Assembly (NCBI RefSeq): GCF_011927825.1
Contig: NZ_JAATJI010000001.1
Span: forward strand, 2,046,001-2,110,000
From: Polymorphobacter fuscus
Lineage (GTDB): Bacteria; Pseudomonadota; Alphaproteobacteria; Sphingomonadales; Sphingomonadaceae
Length of the DNA: 64,000 nt
Direction of reading: 5' to 3'
How positions within the stretch are numbered: position 1 is the stretch's first letter; each line of letters begins with the position of its first letter. The notes below the pieces were generated by a model. The model was not told the DNA's origin. It did not search any database and saw nothing but the letters and a program-made list of their open reading frames with translations. Below are positions 40,248 to 48,880 of the stretch, one piece after another. Position numbers and translations under genes: made by a program.

Positions 40248-41707
40248 CGGAACGGCGGCTCGTCAAAGGCGCGCAGCTTGCGCGAATGCAGCCCTGGCCC
40301 CGCCTCGCGCAGGATCTTCACCGCTTCGATGCCGATGTGGAGATGTTCCGAAATCGCCCCTTCATAGAAGCGGTTGGCCTGGCCCGGCAGCTTGATCTCG
40401 CCATGCAGCGGCTTGTCGGACACGCACAGCAGCGTCCCGTACGGCACCCGGAAACGATAGCCCTGCGCCGCGATCGTCGCCGATTCCATGTCGATCGCCA
40501 CGGCGCGGGACTGGTTGAACCGCAGCGCCGACCGCGAGAACCGCAATTCCCAGTTGCGATCGTCGGTGGTCACCACCGTGCCGGTGCGCAGCCGCGGTTT
40601 CAGCGCGTCGCCGGCAGCGCCGGTCACCGCTTCTGCCGCACCCTGCAGCGCCTTCTGCACTTCCGACAGCGCCGGAATGGGAATTTCGGGCGGCAGCACG
40701 TCGTCGAGCACATGGTCGTCGCGCAGATAGGCGTGGGCGAGGACATAATCGCCGATCTTCTGGCTCGGCCGCAGCCCGCCGCAATGGCCGATCATCAGCC
40801 ACGCCTCCGGCCGGAGCACCGCCAGATGGTCGCAGATCGTCTTGGCATTGGCGGGGCCGACGCCGATGTTGACAAGGGTGATGCCGATGCGCCCCGGTGC
40901 CTTCAAATGCCACGCCGGCATCTGGTATTTGCGCCAGGCCACATCGTCCGCCGCGCGTCCGGGGGCGGCATCGCCGGGCAGGATGTCGAGCCCGCCCGGG
41001 CACGACAGCCGTTCATAGCCGTCTTCGCCCAGCTGGCCGCAGCCCCAGCGGACGAATTCGTCGACATAGCGGTGATAGTTGGTCAGCAGGATATAATGCT
41101 GGAAATCCTCCGGCGCCGTGCCGGTATAGTGTTTCAGCCGCGCCAGCGAGAAATCGGTGCGCGGCCCGTCGAACAGCGCCAGCGGCCGGGTATCGGACAG
41201 GCTTTCGTCCCACAGGCCATCAGGCAATTCGTCGCCGATCTGCTGCAATTCGGTCGTCGGGAACCAGCGCGCCAGTTCCGACGCCGCCGCCGCATCGAGC
41301 CGCAGGTCGGCGGCGCCGTCGAGCACATAAGGATAGGGAATCTCCACCTCCGACCGCCCGGTGGTGATCGTCACCTGGTAATCCGCCATCAGCAGGTCGA
41401 GCTGCTCGATCAGATAGGCCCGGTACATCTCCGGCCGCGTCACCGTCGTCGCATAGCTGCCGGGGCGGTTGAGCCGGGCAAAGGCCCGCACCGGGCGGTT
41501 GGCGGCGTCGTTGCCCGAATAATCGACACGCAGCTCCGGGTAGGACCAGTCGCCGCGCACCCGGGCCGCCGCATCGGGGGTAACGCCATGATCGATGAAC
41601 TCGCGCAGCGCGTCGCGCAACGCAGCGGTCGATTCGGCGTGAATGGTCACCAGCTGGTCGACGAGCTCGGACGACGCGCTGGCAGGAGAGGTGGATGGAC
41701 TGGTCAT
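40244..41707 (-). CDS. amn: AMP nucleosidase
   Basis: Amn splits AMP into adenine and ribose 5-phosphate and helps balance adenylates. The 487-residue protein has the N-terminal AMP nucleosidase domain and the C-terminal phosphorylase-like fold (INIGVGPANAKT-like VNIGVGPANAKTICDHL, HCGGLRPSQKIGDYVLA in two blocks, AIDMESATIAAQGYR). Length matches the family. The ATG at 41707 has GGAG directly before it, closer than ideal, so the exact start is slightly uncertain. The gene is divergent from the PEP-CTERM gene. Confidence 0.93.
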   Translation of the reverse strand: MTSPSTSPASASSELVDQLVTIHAESTAALRDALREFIDHGVTPDAAARVRGDWSYPELRVDYSGNDAANRPVRAFARLNRPGSYATTVTRPEMYRAYLIEQLDLLMADYQVTITTGRSEVEIPYPYVLDGAADLRLDAAAASELARWFPTTELQQIGDELPDGLWDESLSDTRPLALFDGPRTDFSLARLKHYTGTAPEDFQHYILLTNYHRYVDEFVRWGCGQLGEDGYERLSCPGGLDILPGDAAPGRAADDVAWRKYQMPAWHLKAPGRIGITLVNIGVGPANAKTICDHLAVLRPEAWLMIGHCGGLRPSQKIGDYVLAHAYLRDDHVLDDVLPPEIPIPALSEVQKALQGAAEAVTGAAGDALKPRLRTGTVVTTDDRNWELRFSRSALRFNQSRAVAIDMESATIAAQGYRFRVPYGTLLCVSDKPLHGEIKLPGQANRFYEGAISEHLHIGIEAVKILREAGPGLHSRKLRAFDEPPFR

Positions 41708-41841
41708 CTCCAGCCTATGCCAAAAACGGGCCCTTTGCGCCAGCCCGCCGGGCCAAATCCGCAAGGCCCGACCGTTGCACCGGCGCGGCGGCGCATCTCT
41801 TTGGCACAGCCAAGCTATCGGCAGTCTTTCTGCCAAAAGCG

Positions 41842-41858
41842 TGTAAAAATCCTTTACA
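41842..41858. promoter_or_regulatory. Candidate activator site for the PEP-CTERM gene
   Basis: TGTAAA-N5-TTTACA, a perfect inverted repeat centred about 86 bases upstream of the expected transcription start. Its distance suits the upstream site of a sigma-54 activator such as PrsR; the factor is inferred. Confidence 0.5.
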
Positions 41859-41909
41859 GAGTTGCCGGCAATGAAAAATTAACCTGTTGATTCACCTTGT
41901 AGAAACATT

Positions 41910-41925
41910 TGGCATAACTCTTGCT
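41910..41925 (+). promoter_or_regulatory. Sigma-54 type promoter
   Basis: TGGCATAACTCTTGCT has GG at 41911-41912 and GC at 41923-41924 with exactly 10 bases between, the -24/-12 pattern of RpoN promoters. It would start transcription near 41936, about 40 bases before the PEP-CTERM gene. Confidence 0.75.
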
Positions 41926-41975
41926 TTTGGACCCGTAACGGTCGGCCATTTCGCCGACCGTCAGGGGAGCCGTTC

Positions 41976-42770
41976 ATGTTCATCAATTCCAACCCATCGA
42001 CCATCAAGTCCGCAGCAGTCGCCGTCCTTACCGCCGGTCTCATGTTGACCGGCACCAGTGCCAGCGCCGTTTGCGTCGGCAGCTGCGGCACTGCCGGTGC
42101 CAATGGTGATATCACCGCCTCGCCGCTGGGTGGCACCTATGATTATGTCACCACGGCGGGCGGCGTATCGGGCGCGGGCAGCCTGGGTGTCGACACCGAA
42201 ACCAACGGATCGATCAACACCACCGGCAGCTTTGCCGCAGACGCCGGTTCCGTGCTGTCCTTCTACTTCAACTATGTCACCTCGGACGGGTCGGGCTTTG
42301 CCGATTACGGCTGGTCGCAGCTGCAGACTGTCAGCGGCAATGCCGTTGCCACGCTGTTCACCGCGCGCACCACGCCCAGCGGCGATACGGTGCCCGGCTT
42401 CGGCCTGCCCGGCCTGCTCGCCACCCTGACGCCGGGTTCGACCCCGATCCAGATCGGCACCGGAGGCGGCGGTGGTCCGGTCTGGTCGGGGCTGGGTGGC
42501 GATTCGGGGCGGTGCTTCGACACCGGTTGCGGCTACACCGGCTGGATCCGCGCCGATTACACCATCGCTGCTGCCGGCAACTACCGCCTCGCCTTCGGTG
42601 TCACCAACTGGTCGGACACGCAGTTCGCCAGCGGTCTCGCCTATGACGGTGTGATCGTCGACGGCAATCCCGTCCCCGGCGTGCCCGAACCCGGCACCTG
42701 GGCGATGCTGATCGCCGGCTTCGGCCTCGTCGGCGCCGCCGCCCGCCGTCGCCGCACCGCCATCGCCTGA
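41976..42770 (+). CDS. PEPxxWA-CTERM sorting-domain protein
   Basis: A 264-residue exported protein: signal peptide (SAAVAVLTAGLMLTGTSASA), a beta-rich body with three cysteines, and a C-terminal sorting signal GVPEPGTWAMLIAGFG followed by a helix and AARRRR. Such proteins are cut by an exosortase and are thought to reach the surface or biofilm matrix. A sigma-54 promoter and an upstream palindrome precede it, matching the RpoN/PrsKR control described for PEP-CTERM genes. No exosortase is in the window. Confidence 0.93.
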   Translation: MFINSNPSTIKSAAVAVLTAGLMLTGTSASAVCVGSCGTAGANGDITASPLGGTYDYVTTAGGVSGAGSLGVDTETNGSINTTGSFAADAGSVLSFYFNYVTSDGSGFADYGWSQLQTVSGNAVATLFTARTTPSGDTVPGFGLPGLLATLTPGSTPIQIGTGGGGGPVWSGLGGDSGRCFDTGCGYTGWIRADYTIAAAGNYRLAFGVTNWSDTQFASGLAYDGVIVDGNPVPGVPEPGTWAMLIAGFGLVGAAARRRRTAIA

Positions 42771-42796
42771 CCTGCGAGGGCGAATAGCGGCCGATC

Positions 42797-42824
42797 GGCC
42801 CCGCGCCTGTGACGGCGCGGGGCC
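42797..42824 (+). terminator. Intrinsic terminator of the PEP-CTERM gene
   Basis: A perfect 11-bp stem (GGCCCCGCGCC / GGCGCGGGGCC) with a 6-base loop is followed by TTTT at 42825-42828. Confidence 0.92.
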
Positions 42825-42883
42825 TTTTCGTGTGCGCTGCGCCCGCCTAGAGACAGGCCAAGCGCAACCAGGGGCCCGCCGCC

Positions 42884-44029
42884 ATGCAATTCGACCTGAC
42901 CGACGACCAGCGCGCCATCCAGGAGGCGGCGCGCCGTTTTACCGCCGATCGCATCACGCCCTTCGCTGCCCAATGGGACGAAAAGCACATCTATCCCAAG
43001 GACACGATCAAGGCTGCCGCCGAACTCGGCTTTGCCGCCATCTATGTCCGCGCGGACAGCGGCGGCATCGGCCTTGGCCGGCTGGAGGCGGCGCTGGTCA
43101 TGGAAGCCATGGCCTATGGCTGCCCCTCCACCAGCGCCTTCATCTCCATCCACAATATGGCAGCGTGGATGATCGACAGCTTCGGCAGCGCCGAAGTGCG
43201 CGCCCGCTATCTGCCCGACCTCGTCACCATGGACCGCATCGCCAGCTATTGCCTGACCGAACCCGGCTCCGGCAGCGACGCCGCCGCGTTGAAGACCCGC
43301 GCCGTCCGCGACGGCGACGATTATCTCGTCACCGGCACCAAGGCGTTCATTTCCGGCGGCGGCGTCAACGACGTCTATGTGACAATGGTCCGCACCGGCG
43401 AGGATGGCGCGCGCGGCATTTCCTGCCTCGTCATCGACAAGGACATGCCCGGCGTCAGCTTCGGCGCCCCGGAACGCAAGCTCGGCTGGCATTCGCAGCC
43501 CACCGCCCAGGTCAATTTCGACGCCGTCCGCGTCCCCGTCGCCAACCGCGTCGGCGACGAAGGCCAGGGTTTTGCCATCGCCATGGCCGGGCTCGACGGC
43601 GGTCGCCTCAACATCGGCGCCTGCAGCCTCGGCGGCGGCCAGCGAGCGCTGGACGAGGCCATCGCCTATACCCGCCAGCGCAGCCAGTTCGGCAAGGCCA
43701 TCGCCGATTTCCAGGCGACCCAGTTCAAGCTCGCCGACATGGAAACCGAACTCGCCGCCGCCCGCGCGCTGCTGTACCAGGCGGCCGCCAAGGTCAACGA
43801 TGGCGCTGCCGACAAGACCCGCTTCGCCGCCATGGCCAAGCGCCTGGCCACCGACACCGGCATGGCCGTCGCCGACCGCGCGCTGCAATTGCACGGCGGC
43901 TATGGCTATCTGATGGACTTTCCGGTTGAGCGCATTTTTCGCGATCTGCGCGTCCACCAGATCCTTGAAGGCACCAATGAAATCATGCGCATGATCACCG
44001 CGCGCGAATTGCTGCGAGCAAGCAATTGA
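42884..44029 (+). CDS. Acyl-CoA dehydrogenase (isobutyryl-CoA type)
   Basis: A 381-residue FAD enzyme that oxidises an acyl-CoA to the enoyl-CoA. Family signatures are YCLTEPGSGSDAAAL and QLHGGYGYL, and the catalytic glutamate lies in HQILEGTNEIMRM. The sequence resembles isobutyryl-CoA dehydrogenase of valine breakdown, but no other valine genes are beside it, so the substrate is tentative. The stop overlaps the TTG start of the DUF423 gene. Confidence 0.9.
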   Translation: MQFDLTDDQRAIQEAARRFTADRITPFAAQWDEKHIYPKDTIKAAAELGFAAIYVRADSGGIGLGRLEAALVMEAMAYGCPSTSAFISIHNMAAWMIDSFGSAEVRARYLPDLVTMDRIASYCLTEPGSGSDAAALKTRAVRDGDDYLVTGTKAFISGGGVNDVYVTMVRTGEDGARGISCLVIDKDMPGVSFGAPERKLGWHSQPTAQVNFDAVRVPVANRVGDEGQGFAIAMAGLDGGRLNIGACSLGGGQRALDEAIAYTRQRSQFGKAIADFQATQFKLADMETELAAARALLYQAAAKVNDGAADKTRFAAMAKRLATDTGMAVADRALQLHGGYGYLMDFPVERIFRDLRVHQILEGTNEIMRMITARELLRASN

Positions 44030-44415
44030 GCGCCGCCCCGCGCTGGTTGCCGGCCTTTGCCGCCGCCAATGCCGTGCTGGCACTGACCTTCGGCACCTTT
44101 GCCGCACATGGCATCAAGGATCCGCAGGCGCGCGAATGGATCATGACGGGCGTCATGTTCCAGCTGCCGCATGTCGCCGCGGTCTTCGGCCTGATCGCCT
44201 GGCGCAATACGAAACTGGTGCGCAGCGGCGCCTGGGCGGTGGCACTGGGCAGCCTGATCTTCGCCGCCGACCTCGACGCACTCGCACTGGGCGCCCCGCG
44301 CTGGGTCGCGGCGCTGGCGCCGATCGGCGGGTCGATGATGATGTTCGGCTGGCTGTTTTTGGGCCTGGTCGCTCTCGGCGGTGAACGGCTCAGCCGCTTC
44401 GACGAAAAGGGCTGA
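44026..44415 (+). CDS. DUF423 membrane protein (YgdD-like)
   Basis: A 129-residue inner-membrane protein with four predicted helices and the typical DUF423 opening AANAVLALTFGTFAAHG. Function is unknown. It starts at a TTG overlapping the dehydrogenase stop (TTGA, 44026-44029), so it is probably translated from the same mRNA. Confidence 0.87.
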   Translation: MSAAPRWLPAFAAANAVLALTFGTFAAHGIKDPQAREWIMTGVMFQLPHVAAVFGLIAWRNTKLVRSGAWAVALGSLIFAADLDALALGAPRWVAALAPIGGSMMMFGWLFLGLVALGGERLSRFDEKG

Positions 44416-44424
44416 CCCGCTCCC

Positions 44425-46260
44425 TTACCCCGCCTTCTTCACCGCAATCCAGTCGTCGATCTTCTTCTCCAGAACCGCCATCGGCAGCGCCCCGGTCATC
44501 AGCACCTGTTCGTGAAACTGCTTGATGTCGAACTTAGGCCCCAGCGCCTTTTCGGCCTTGGCGCGCAGCCGGCTGATCGTCAGCTGGCCGACCTTGTAGG
44601 CCAGTGCCTGGCTGGGGATGGCGATGTAACGCTCCACTTCGGCGGTGGCATCCGATTCGCCCATCGGGCTGTTGTCGAGCATATATTTGATTGCCTGGTC
44701 GCGCGTCCAACCCTTGGAATGGATGCCGGTGTCGACGACCAGCCGCATCGCGCGCAGCATCTCGTCATTGTACCGCCCCATCAGCTGATAGGGGTCCTTG
44801 AACATCCCGAGCTGCGGCCCCAGGCTTTCGGCATAGAGCGCCCAGCCTTCCACGAACGCGGTGTTGCCGCCAAAGCGCTGGAACGGCGGCAGCGACGTGT
44901 TCTCCTGCGCCAGGCTGATCTGGAAATGATGGCCGGGGATGGCTTCGTGCAGGTACAGCGTCTCGATGCCCCAGGTCGATCGTGTCGGCAGGTCATAGGT
45001 GTTGAAATAGAACACCCCTGGCCGCGACCCGTCGGGCGCGCCGCCCTGGTACGACCCGGCGGCATCGGTCTTTTCCTTGAACGCCGGCACCGGGCGGATT
45101 TCCAGCTTCGACTTGGGAAGGGTCGAAAACAGGCCCGGCACCGTCGTATCGACGCGCTTGCCGACGGCATAGAAACGGTCGGTCAGGTCCTGCTTCGACG
45201 CCGGCTGGAACTTGGGATCGGTGCGCAGATGTTGGAAGAATTCCTGCAGCGTCCCCTTGAAGCCGACCTGGCGCTTCACCGCCTCCATGCCCTTGGTGAT
45301 CCGCGCCACCTCGGCGAGGCCCAGCGTGTGGATCTCGTCAGCGGTCATTTCGGTCGTCGTCGTCCGGCGGATGAGGTTGCGGTACAGGTCCGCCCCGCCC
45401 GGCATCTGCCCCAGGCCGACGCTGTCGCGCGCCACCGGCAGATATTCGGTCTTCAGGAAATCGCGCAACCGGGTCAGCGCCGGGTTGACCTGGGTGCCGA
45501 TGGCGGCGGCATAGGCCGCCTTCAGCCGCGCCTGGTCGGCCGCGGGAATGGTAGCGGGAAAATTGTTGACCGGCTTCATCATCACCGCGGCATCGACGCC
45601 CGGCTTCAGCAGATTGTCGAGCTGGTCGATGACGTTCTGGACGACGAGTTTCGGCTGGACGACGCCGCTTTTCACACCCTGGCGAAAGCGCAGGATCGCC
45701 GTGTCGATATAGGTCACGAACCCCGGGATGCGCGCCAGTCCGTCGTCATAATCCTTCACTGTCTTGTACGGCGCCGCACCTTCACCCGACGAGAATTCGG
45801 GGAAGAATGTGTGGATCCCATAGAAATGGTCGATCGGCCGCACCGTGGTCGCCGCCAATATGGCCGGGTCGAAGCCCTTCAGGTCGCTTTCGGTCTGCCA
45901 TTTGAACACGTCGTAGCTGACCTTGTCATTGGCGTTGAGCGCATTGCGGTCGATCTTGCCCAACGCCGCCAGGTCGTTTTGCGACGCCTGCTTCTCGGCC
46001 GCGATCCAGGCGTCCGAAATATTGTCACCGAATTCGCCGGCATGGCTCAGGTCGCCGCGAAACACCCGCGCCAGCGGGTTGCGGTCGAGACTGGCTTCGT
46101 CGCTGGCGTTGAACAGCGCACGCAAGCGCTCGGCAGGGGTCGTCGCCGCCACTGGCGCCGATGGCGCGGCGGCGGCAGCCGACGGGGCCGGAGTCTGCGC
46201 GGCGGCCGGCGTGAGCGCGGCCAGGCTGGCGGCAAGCAGAAGCAATGGGCGGGACAACAT
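44425..46260 (-). CDS. Exported DUF885 protein (second copy)
   Basis: A 611-residue exported protein with signal peptide (SRPLLLLAASLAALTPAAA) and a DUF885 domain. The histidine motif is LHEAIPGHHFQ; other shared parts are VEGWALYAESLG, VVDTGIHSKGW and PSQALAYKVGQ. It is homologous to the protein at 35618-37468 but is a different gene with its own promoter. A peptidase role is likely from the family and not proven. It converges with the DUF423 gene 9 bases away. Confidence 0.88.
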   Translation of the reverse strand: MLSRPLLLLAASLAALTPAAAQTPAPSAAAAAPSAPVAATTPAERLRALFNASDEASLDRNPLARVFRGDLSHAGEFGDNISDAWIAAEKQASQNDLAALGKIDRNALNANDKVSYDVFKWQTESDLKGFDPAILAATTVRPIDHFYGIHTFFPEFSSGEGAAPYKTVKDYDDGLARIPGFVTYIDTAILRFRQGVKSGVVQPKLVVQNVIDQLDNLLKPGVDAAVMMKPVNNFPATIPAADQARLKAAYAAAIGTQVNPALTRLRDFLKTEYLPVARDSVGLGQMPGGADLYRNLIRRTTTTEMTADEIHTLGLAEVARITKGMEAVKRQVGFKGTLQEFFQHLRTDPKFQPASKQDLTDRFYAVGKRVDTTVPGLFSTLPKSKLEIRPVPAFKEKTDAAGSYQGGAPDGSRPGVFYFNTYDLPTRSTWGIETLYLHEAIPGHHFQISLAQENTSLPPFQRFGGNTAFVEGWALYAESLGPQLGMFKDPYQLMGRYNDEMLRAMRLVVDTGIHSKGWTRDQAIKYMLDNSPMGESDATAEVERYIAIPSQALAYKVGQLTISRLRAKAEKALGPKFDIKQFHEQVLMTGALPMAVLEKKIDDWIAVKKAG

Positions 46261-46427
46261 GGCAAGGCTCCGAACGAACGGGATTTCGTGTGTTGCCGAT
46301 ATAAGACGGCGGCCCGCGGCGCAATGCCCGCTACGCCGGATTCGTCCATGTTGACCCCATCCGGAGGCTTGCGTAGCGTGGCATTAAGCGACTGTAATGT
46401 TGCACTGCAAATTGGGGAGAGGCGGAG

Positions 46428-47744
46428 TTGAAGATCAGCCGCGGCACCTTGGCGGCGTTTGCCGCGCCGTGCCTGCCGATCGCGGCCAATGGTCTGCCGG
46501 TCGTCGTCTATCTGCCGCCCTATTACGCCAGCGCCCTGGGGCTCGACCTCGCTGTGGTCGGCTTCCTGTTCTTCGTCGTCCGCTTCATCGATGTTCCGCT
46601 CGATCCCATCGTCGGCCATCTCGTCGACCGCACGGACACACGCGCCGGCCGGTTCCGGCCCTGGATGGCCGGCGGCGCGCTGGTCATGGCGCTGGGCGTC
46701 TACGCAACGTTCATGGCCAGCCCCGGGCTGACACCGCTGCGGGCCTTTGCCGGGCTGATGCTGATGTACCTCGGCTATTCGGCGCTGCTCGTCTCGCACA
46801 CCGCCTGGGGCGCGGTGCTCAGCGACGATTATCACGAACGCTCGCGCATCTTCGGCTGGTGGCAGGCGAGCAACCTGCTCGGCCTTTTCCTCATTCTCGG
46901 CGTTCCGCCCCTGGCCCAGAAGCTGGCCGCCAGCGACGATCCCAGCTTCGGCGTCCATGCCATGGGATGGACGATAATGGCGGCCCTGCCCCTCACCGTC
47001 GGCTGGTGCCTGTTGCGCGTCCGCGAACGGGCGCGCACCGGTGGAGAGCATCATCGGTTCGCTGACATCATGGCCGTGCTGAAGCTGCCGCTGCTGCGCC
47101 GCATCCTGCTCGCCGACCTGCTTGCCAGCCTGGCGCCGGGGATGACCGGCGCGCTGTTCCTGTTCTTCTTCGTCGCCGCGCGCGGCTATTCGACCGCCAG
47201 CGCCATGAACCTGCTGCTGTTCTATTTTGCCGCCGGCCTGCTGTCGGCGCCGCTCTGGGTTCGCGTCGCCCGGCGCTTTTCGAAACATCGCGCGCTGATC
47301 TGGTCGCTTATGGCCTATTGCGTTTTCCAGACCGCGACGATCATCATTCCCGGCAATCAATTCGGCATCGCAGCGGTTGCGATGGTCTTTGCCGGCATCC
47401 CCGCCGTCGCCCCGGCCTTCCTGCTGCGCGCCATGCTCGCCGATGTCTCCGACGCAGAAACGCTGCGGTCGGGCCAGCAGAAAACGGGTCTCTTCTATGC
47501 GGCCCTCGCTGCGGTCCAGAAGCTCGGTTACGCCATTCCCGTCGGCCTCAGCTATTCGATCCTGCAGCTGATCGGCTTTGTTCCCAATCTCGGCGCCGCC
47601 AACGCCCCATCGGCGATCGACGGGCTTGTGCTGCTGTTCGTCGTTCCGGCGGTGGTCCTCGCCATCGGTGCGATCATCGTCCTTCGCGGCTGGCCGATCG
47701 ACGCCGATACCCAGGCCCGCAACGCCGCCGCACTCGCCACCTGA
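46428..47744 (+). CDS. MFS transporter of the glycoside-pentoside-hexuronide type
   Basis: A 438-residue membrane protein with about twelve helices. The N-terminal half has DVPLDPIVGHLVDRTDTRAGRFRPW across two blocks, the hallmark Asp-rich cation/sugar region of MelB-like GPH symporters. The substrate is unknown, though sugars or glycosides are typical. The TTG at 46428 follows GGGGAGAGG. It is divergent from the second DUF885 gene across 167 bases. Confidence 0.87.
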   Translation: MKISRGTLAAFAAPCLPIAANGLPVVVYLPPYYASALGLDLAVVGFLFFVVRFIDVPLDPIVGHLVDRTDTRAGRFRPWMAGGALVMALGVYATFMASPGLTPLRAFAGLMLMYLGYSALLVSHTAWGAVLSDDYHERSRIFGWWQASNLLGLFLILGVPPLAQKLAASDDPSFGVHAMGWTIMAALPLTVGWCLLRVRERARTGGEHHRFADIMAVLKLPLLRRILLADLLASLAPGMTGALFLFFFVAARGYSTASAMNLLLFYFAAGLLSAPLWVRVARRFSKHRALIWSLMAYCVFQTATIIIPGNQFGIAAVAMVFAGIPAVAPAFLLRAMLADVSDAETLRSGQQKTGLFYAALAAVQKLGYAIPVGLSYSILQLIGFVPNLGAANAPSAIDGLVLLFVVPAVVLAIGAIIVLRGWPIDADTQARNAAALAT

Positions 47745-47805
47745 GGGAACCAGCCGACGATCCGTTTGTTTACAGCGCGTAATATCGCACCAAGGAGTTC
47801 CCCCA

Positions 47806-48132
47806 ATGGCCTTTCGCACCGCTGTCATGGCAGTCATTGCTGCCGCATCGCTCGGCGCCTGCACCACGGACCAATATGGCAATCGTGAAGCGTCGCGCGG
47901 CCTGAAGGGCGGTGCCATCGGCGCCGCAGGTGGAGCCGCCGTCGGCGCGCTCACGGGCGGCAATGTCGCGGCCGGCGCCGCCCTCGGCGCTGCAGCGGGC
48001 GCCATTCTCGGCGTCGTGACCGAGGACAAGAACCGCTACAACGACCGCAACGGGCAGCGCTATTATTACGACAACAGCAATCGCGAATATTATTACGATC
48101 GCGATCGTCGCAAGCGCTACAATCCGCGCTGA
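47806..48132 (+). CDS. Glycine-zipper lipoprotein
   Basis: A 108-residue predicted lipoprotein: leader with lipobox LGAC (Cys19), a glycine-zipper 2TM-like segment (GGAIGAAGGAAVGALTGG, AAGAALGAAAGAILG), and a Tyr/Asp/Arg-rich tail (YYYDNSNREYYYDRDRR). Similar outer-membrane lipoproteins are often stress-induced and may bind the cell wall. The ATG at 47806 has AAGGAG upstream. It is followed by a strong hairpin. Confidence 0.85.
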   Translation: MAFRTAVMAVIAAASLGACTTDQYGNREASRGLKGGAIGAAGGAAVGALTGGNVAAGAALGAAAGAILGVVTEDKNRYNDRNGQRYYYDNSNREYYYDRDRRKRYNPR

Positions 48133-48174
48133 TCCGGGGCGTTTGGCGCGGCGACCGGCCCAGCCAATCGCACA

Positions 48175-48204
48175 GGCGGATTGACGCCGCGTCGTCAATC
48201 CGCC
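48175..48204. repeat. 12-bp inverted repeat hairpin
   Basis: GGCGGATTGACG / CGTCAATCCGCC, a perfect 12-bp stem around a 6-base loop, 43 bases past the glycine-zipper stop. No U-tract follows, so it may be a Rho-type end or a palindromic element. Confidence 0.7.
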
Positions 48205-48210
48205 CATGAC

Positions 48211-48247
48211 GTCTCCCGGCACCGGCCAAACGCTGGTGCCGGGAGAC
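48211..48247 (+). promoter_or_regulatory. Hairpin covering the GST ribosome site
   Basis: GTCTCCCGGCACC / GGTGCCGGGAGAC, a perfect 13-bp stem with an 11-base loop. The right arm contains GGGAGA, the only plausible ribosome site for the GST ATG at 48255, so the stem would hide it. Confidence 0.6.
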
Positions 48248-48254
48248 CCATTGC

Positions 48255-48869
48255 ATGAAACTTTATGATTCGATCGGGCCAAATCCCCGCGTCGTCCGCA
48301 TGGCGATCGCCGAAAAGGGCATGGCGATCGACACGATCACTGTCGATCTGATGGGCGCCGAGAATCGCCAGGCCGGCTATCTCGCCAAGGTTCCGACCGG
48401 CGGGCTACCCGCCCTCGAACTCGATGATGGCACGGTCATTGCCGAAATCACCGTTATCGCCGACTATCTCGAAGATCTGCAGCCCATGCCGCCGATCATC
48501 GGCACGACGCCCGAAGAGCGCGCCGAAACCCGCATGTGGACGCGGCGCATCGACCTTGCCATTGCCGATCCCCTGACCACCAGCTTTCGCGCCTGCGAAG
48601 GTCGGCAATTGTTCGCCCCGCGCATGACCCTGCTGAGCGTCGAAGCCGCCACCGAAATGAAGGCCATGGTGCAGGAAAAATTCCTCTGGCTCGACCATTT
48701 GATGCAAGGCCGGACCTGGGTCTGCGGCGATCGCTTCACGCTTGCCGACCTGATGCTGCTGGCCTTTGTCGATTTCGGCACCAGCGTCGGCCAGCCCTTG
48801 CCGGCAAGCGCCAGCTGGTTGCCCCAGTGGCACGGCCGCGCCGCGGCGCGCCCCAGCGCTGCGGCCTGA
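48255..48869 (+). CDS. Glutathione S-transferase family protein
   Basis: A 204-residue GST-like protein: thioredoxin-fold N-terminal domain (MKLYDSIGPNPRVVRMA, VPTGGLPALELDDG with the cis-Pro) and an all-helical C-terminal domain (WVCGDRFTLADLMLLAFVDF). It probably uses glutathione in detoxification or reduction; the substrate is unknown. A strong hairpin overlaps its ribosome site. The methyltransferase gene starts 11 bases after its stop, suggesting an operon. Confidence 0.88.
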   Translation: MKLYDSIGPNPRVVRMAIAEKGMAIDTITVDLMGAENRQAGYLAKVPTGGLPALELDDGTVIAEITVIADYLEDLQPMPPIIGTTPEERAETRMWTRRIDLAIADPLTTSFRACEGRQLFAPRMTLLSVEAATEMKAMVQEKFLWLDHLMQGRTWVCGDRFTLADLMLLAFVDFGTSVGQPLPASASWLPQWHGRAAARPSAAA

Positions 48870-48880
48870 GATACTCGATC

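Noticed and set aside
41799..41816. TTGGCACAGCCAAGC as a second sigma-54 promoter
   Set aside because: The GG-to-GC spacing is 9, not 10, and it is itself a small palindrome.
46047..48029. A 660-residue minus-strand frame
   Set aside because: Runs through the MFS and glycine-zipper genes and part of DUF885 in other frames; no domains.
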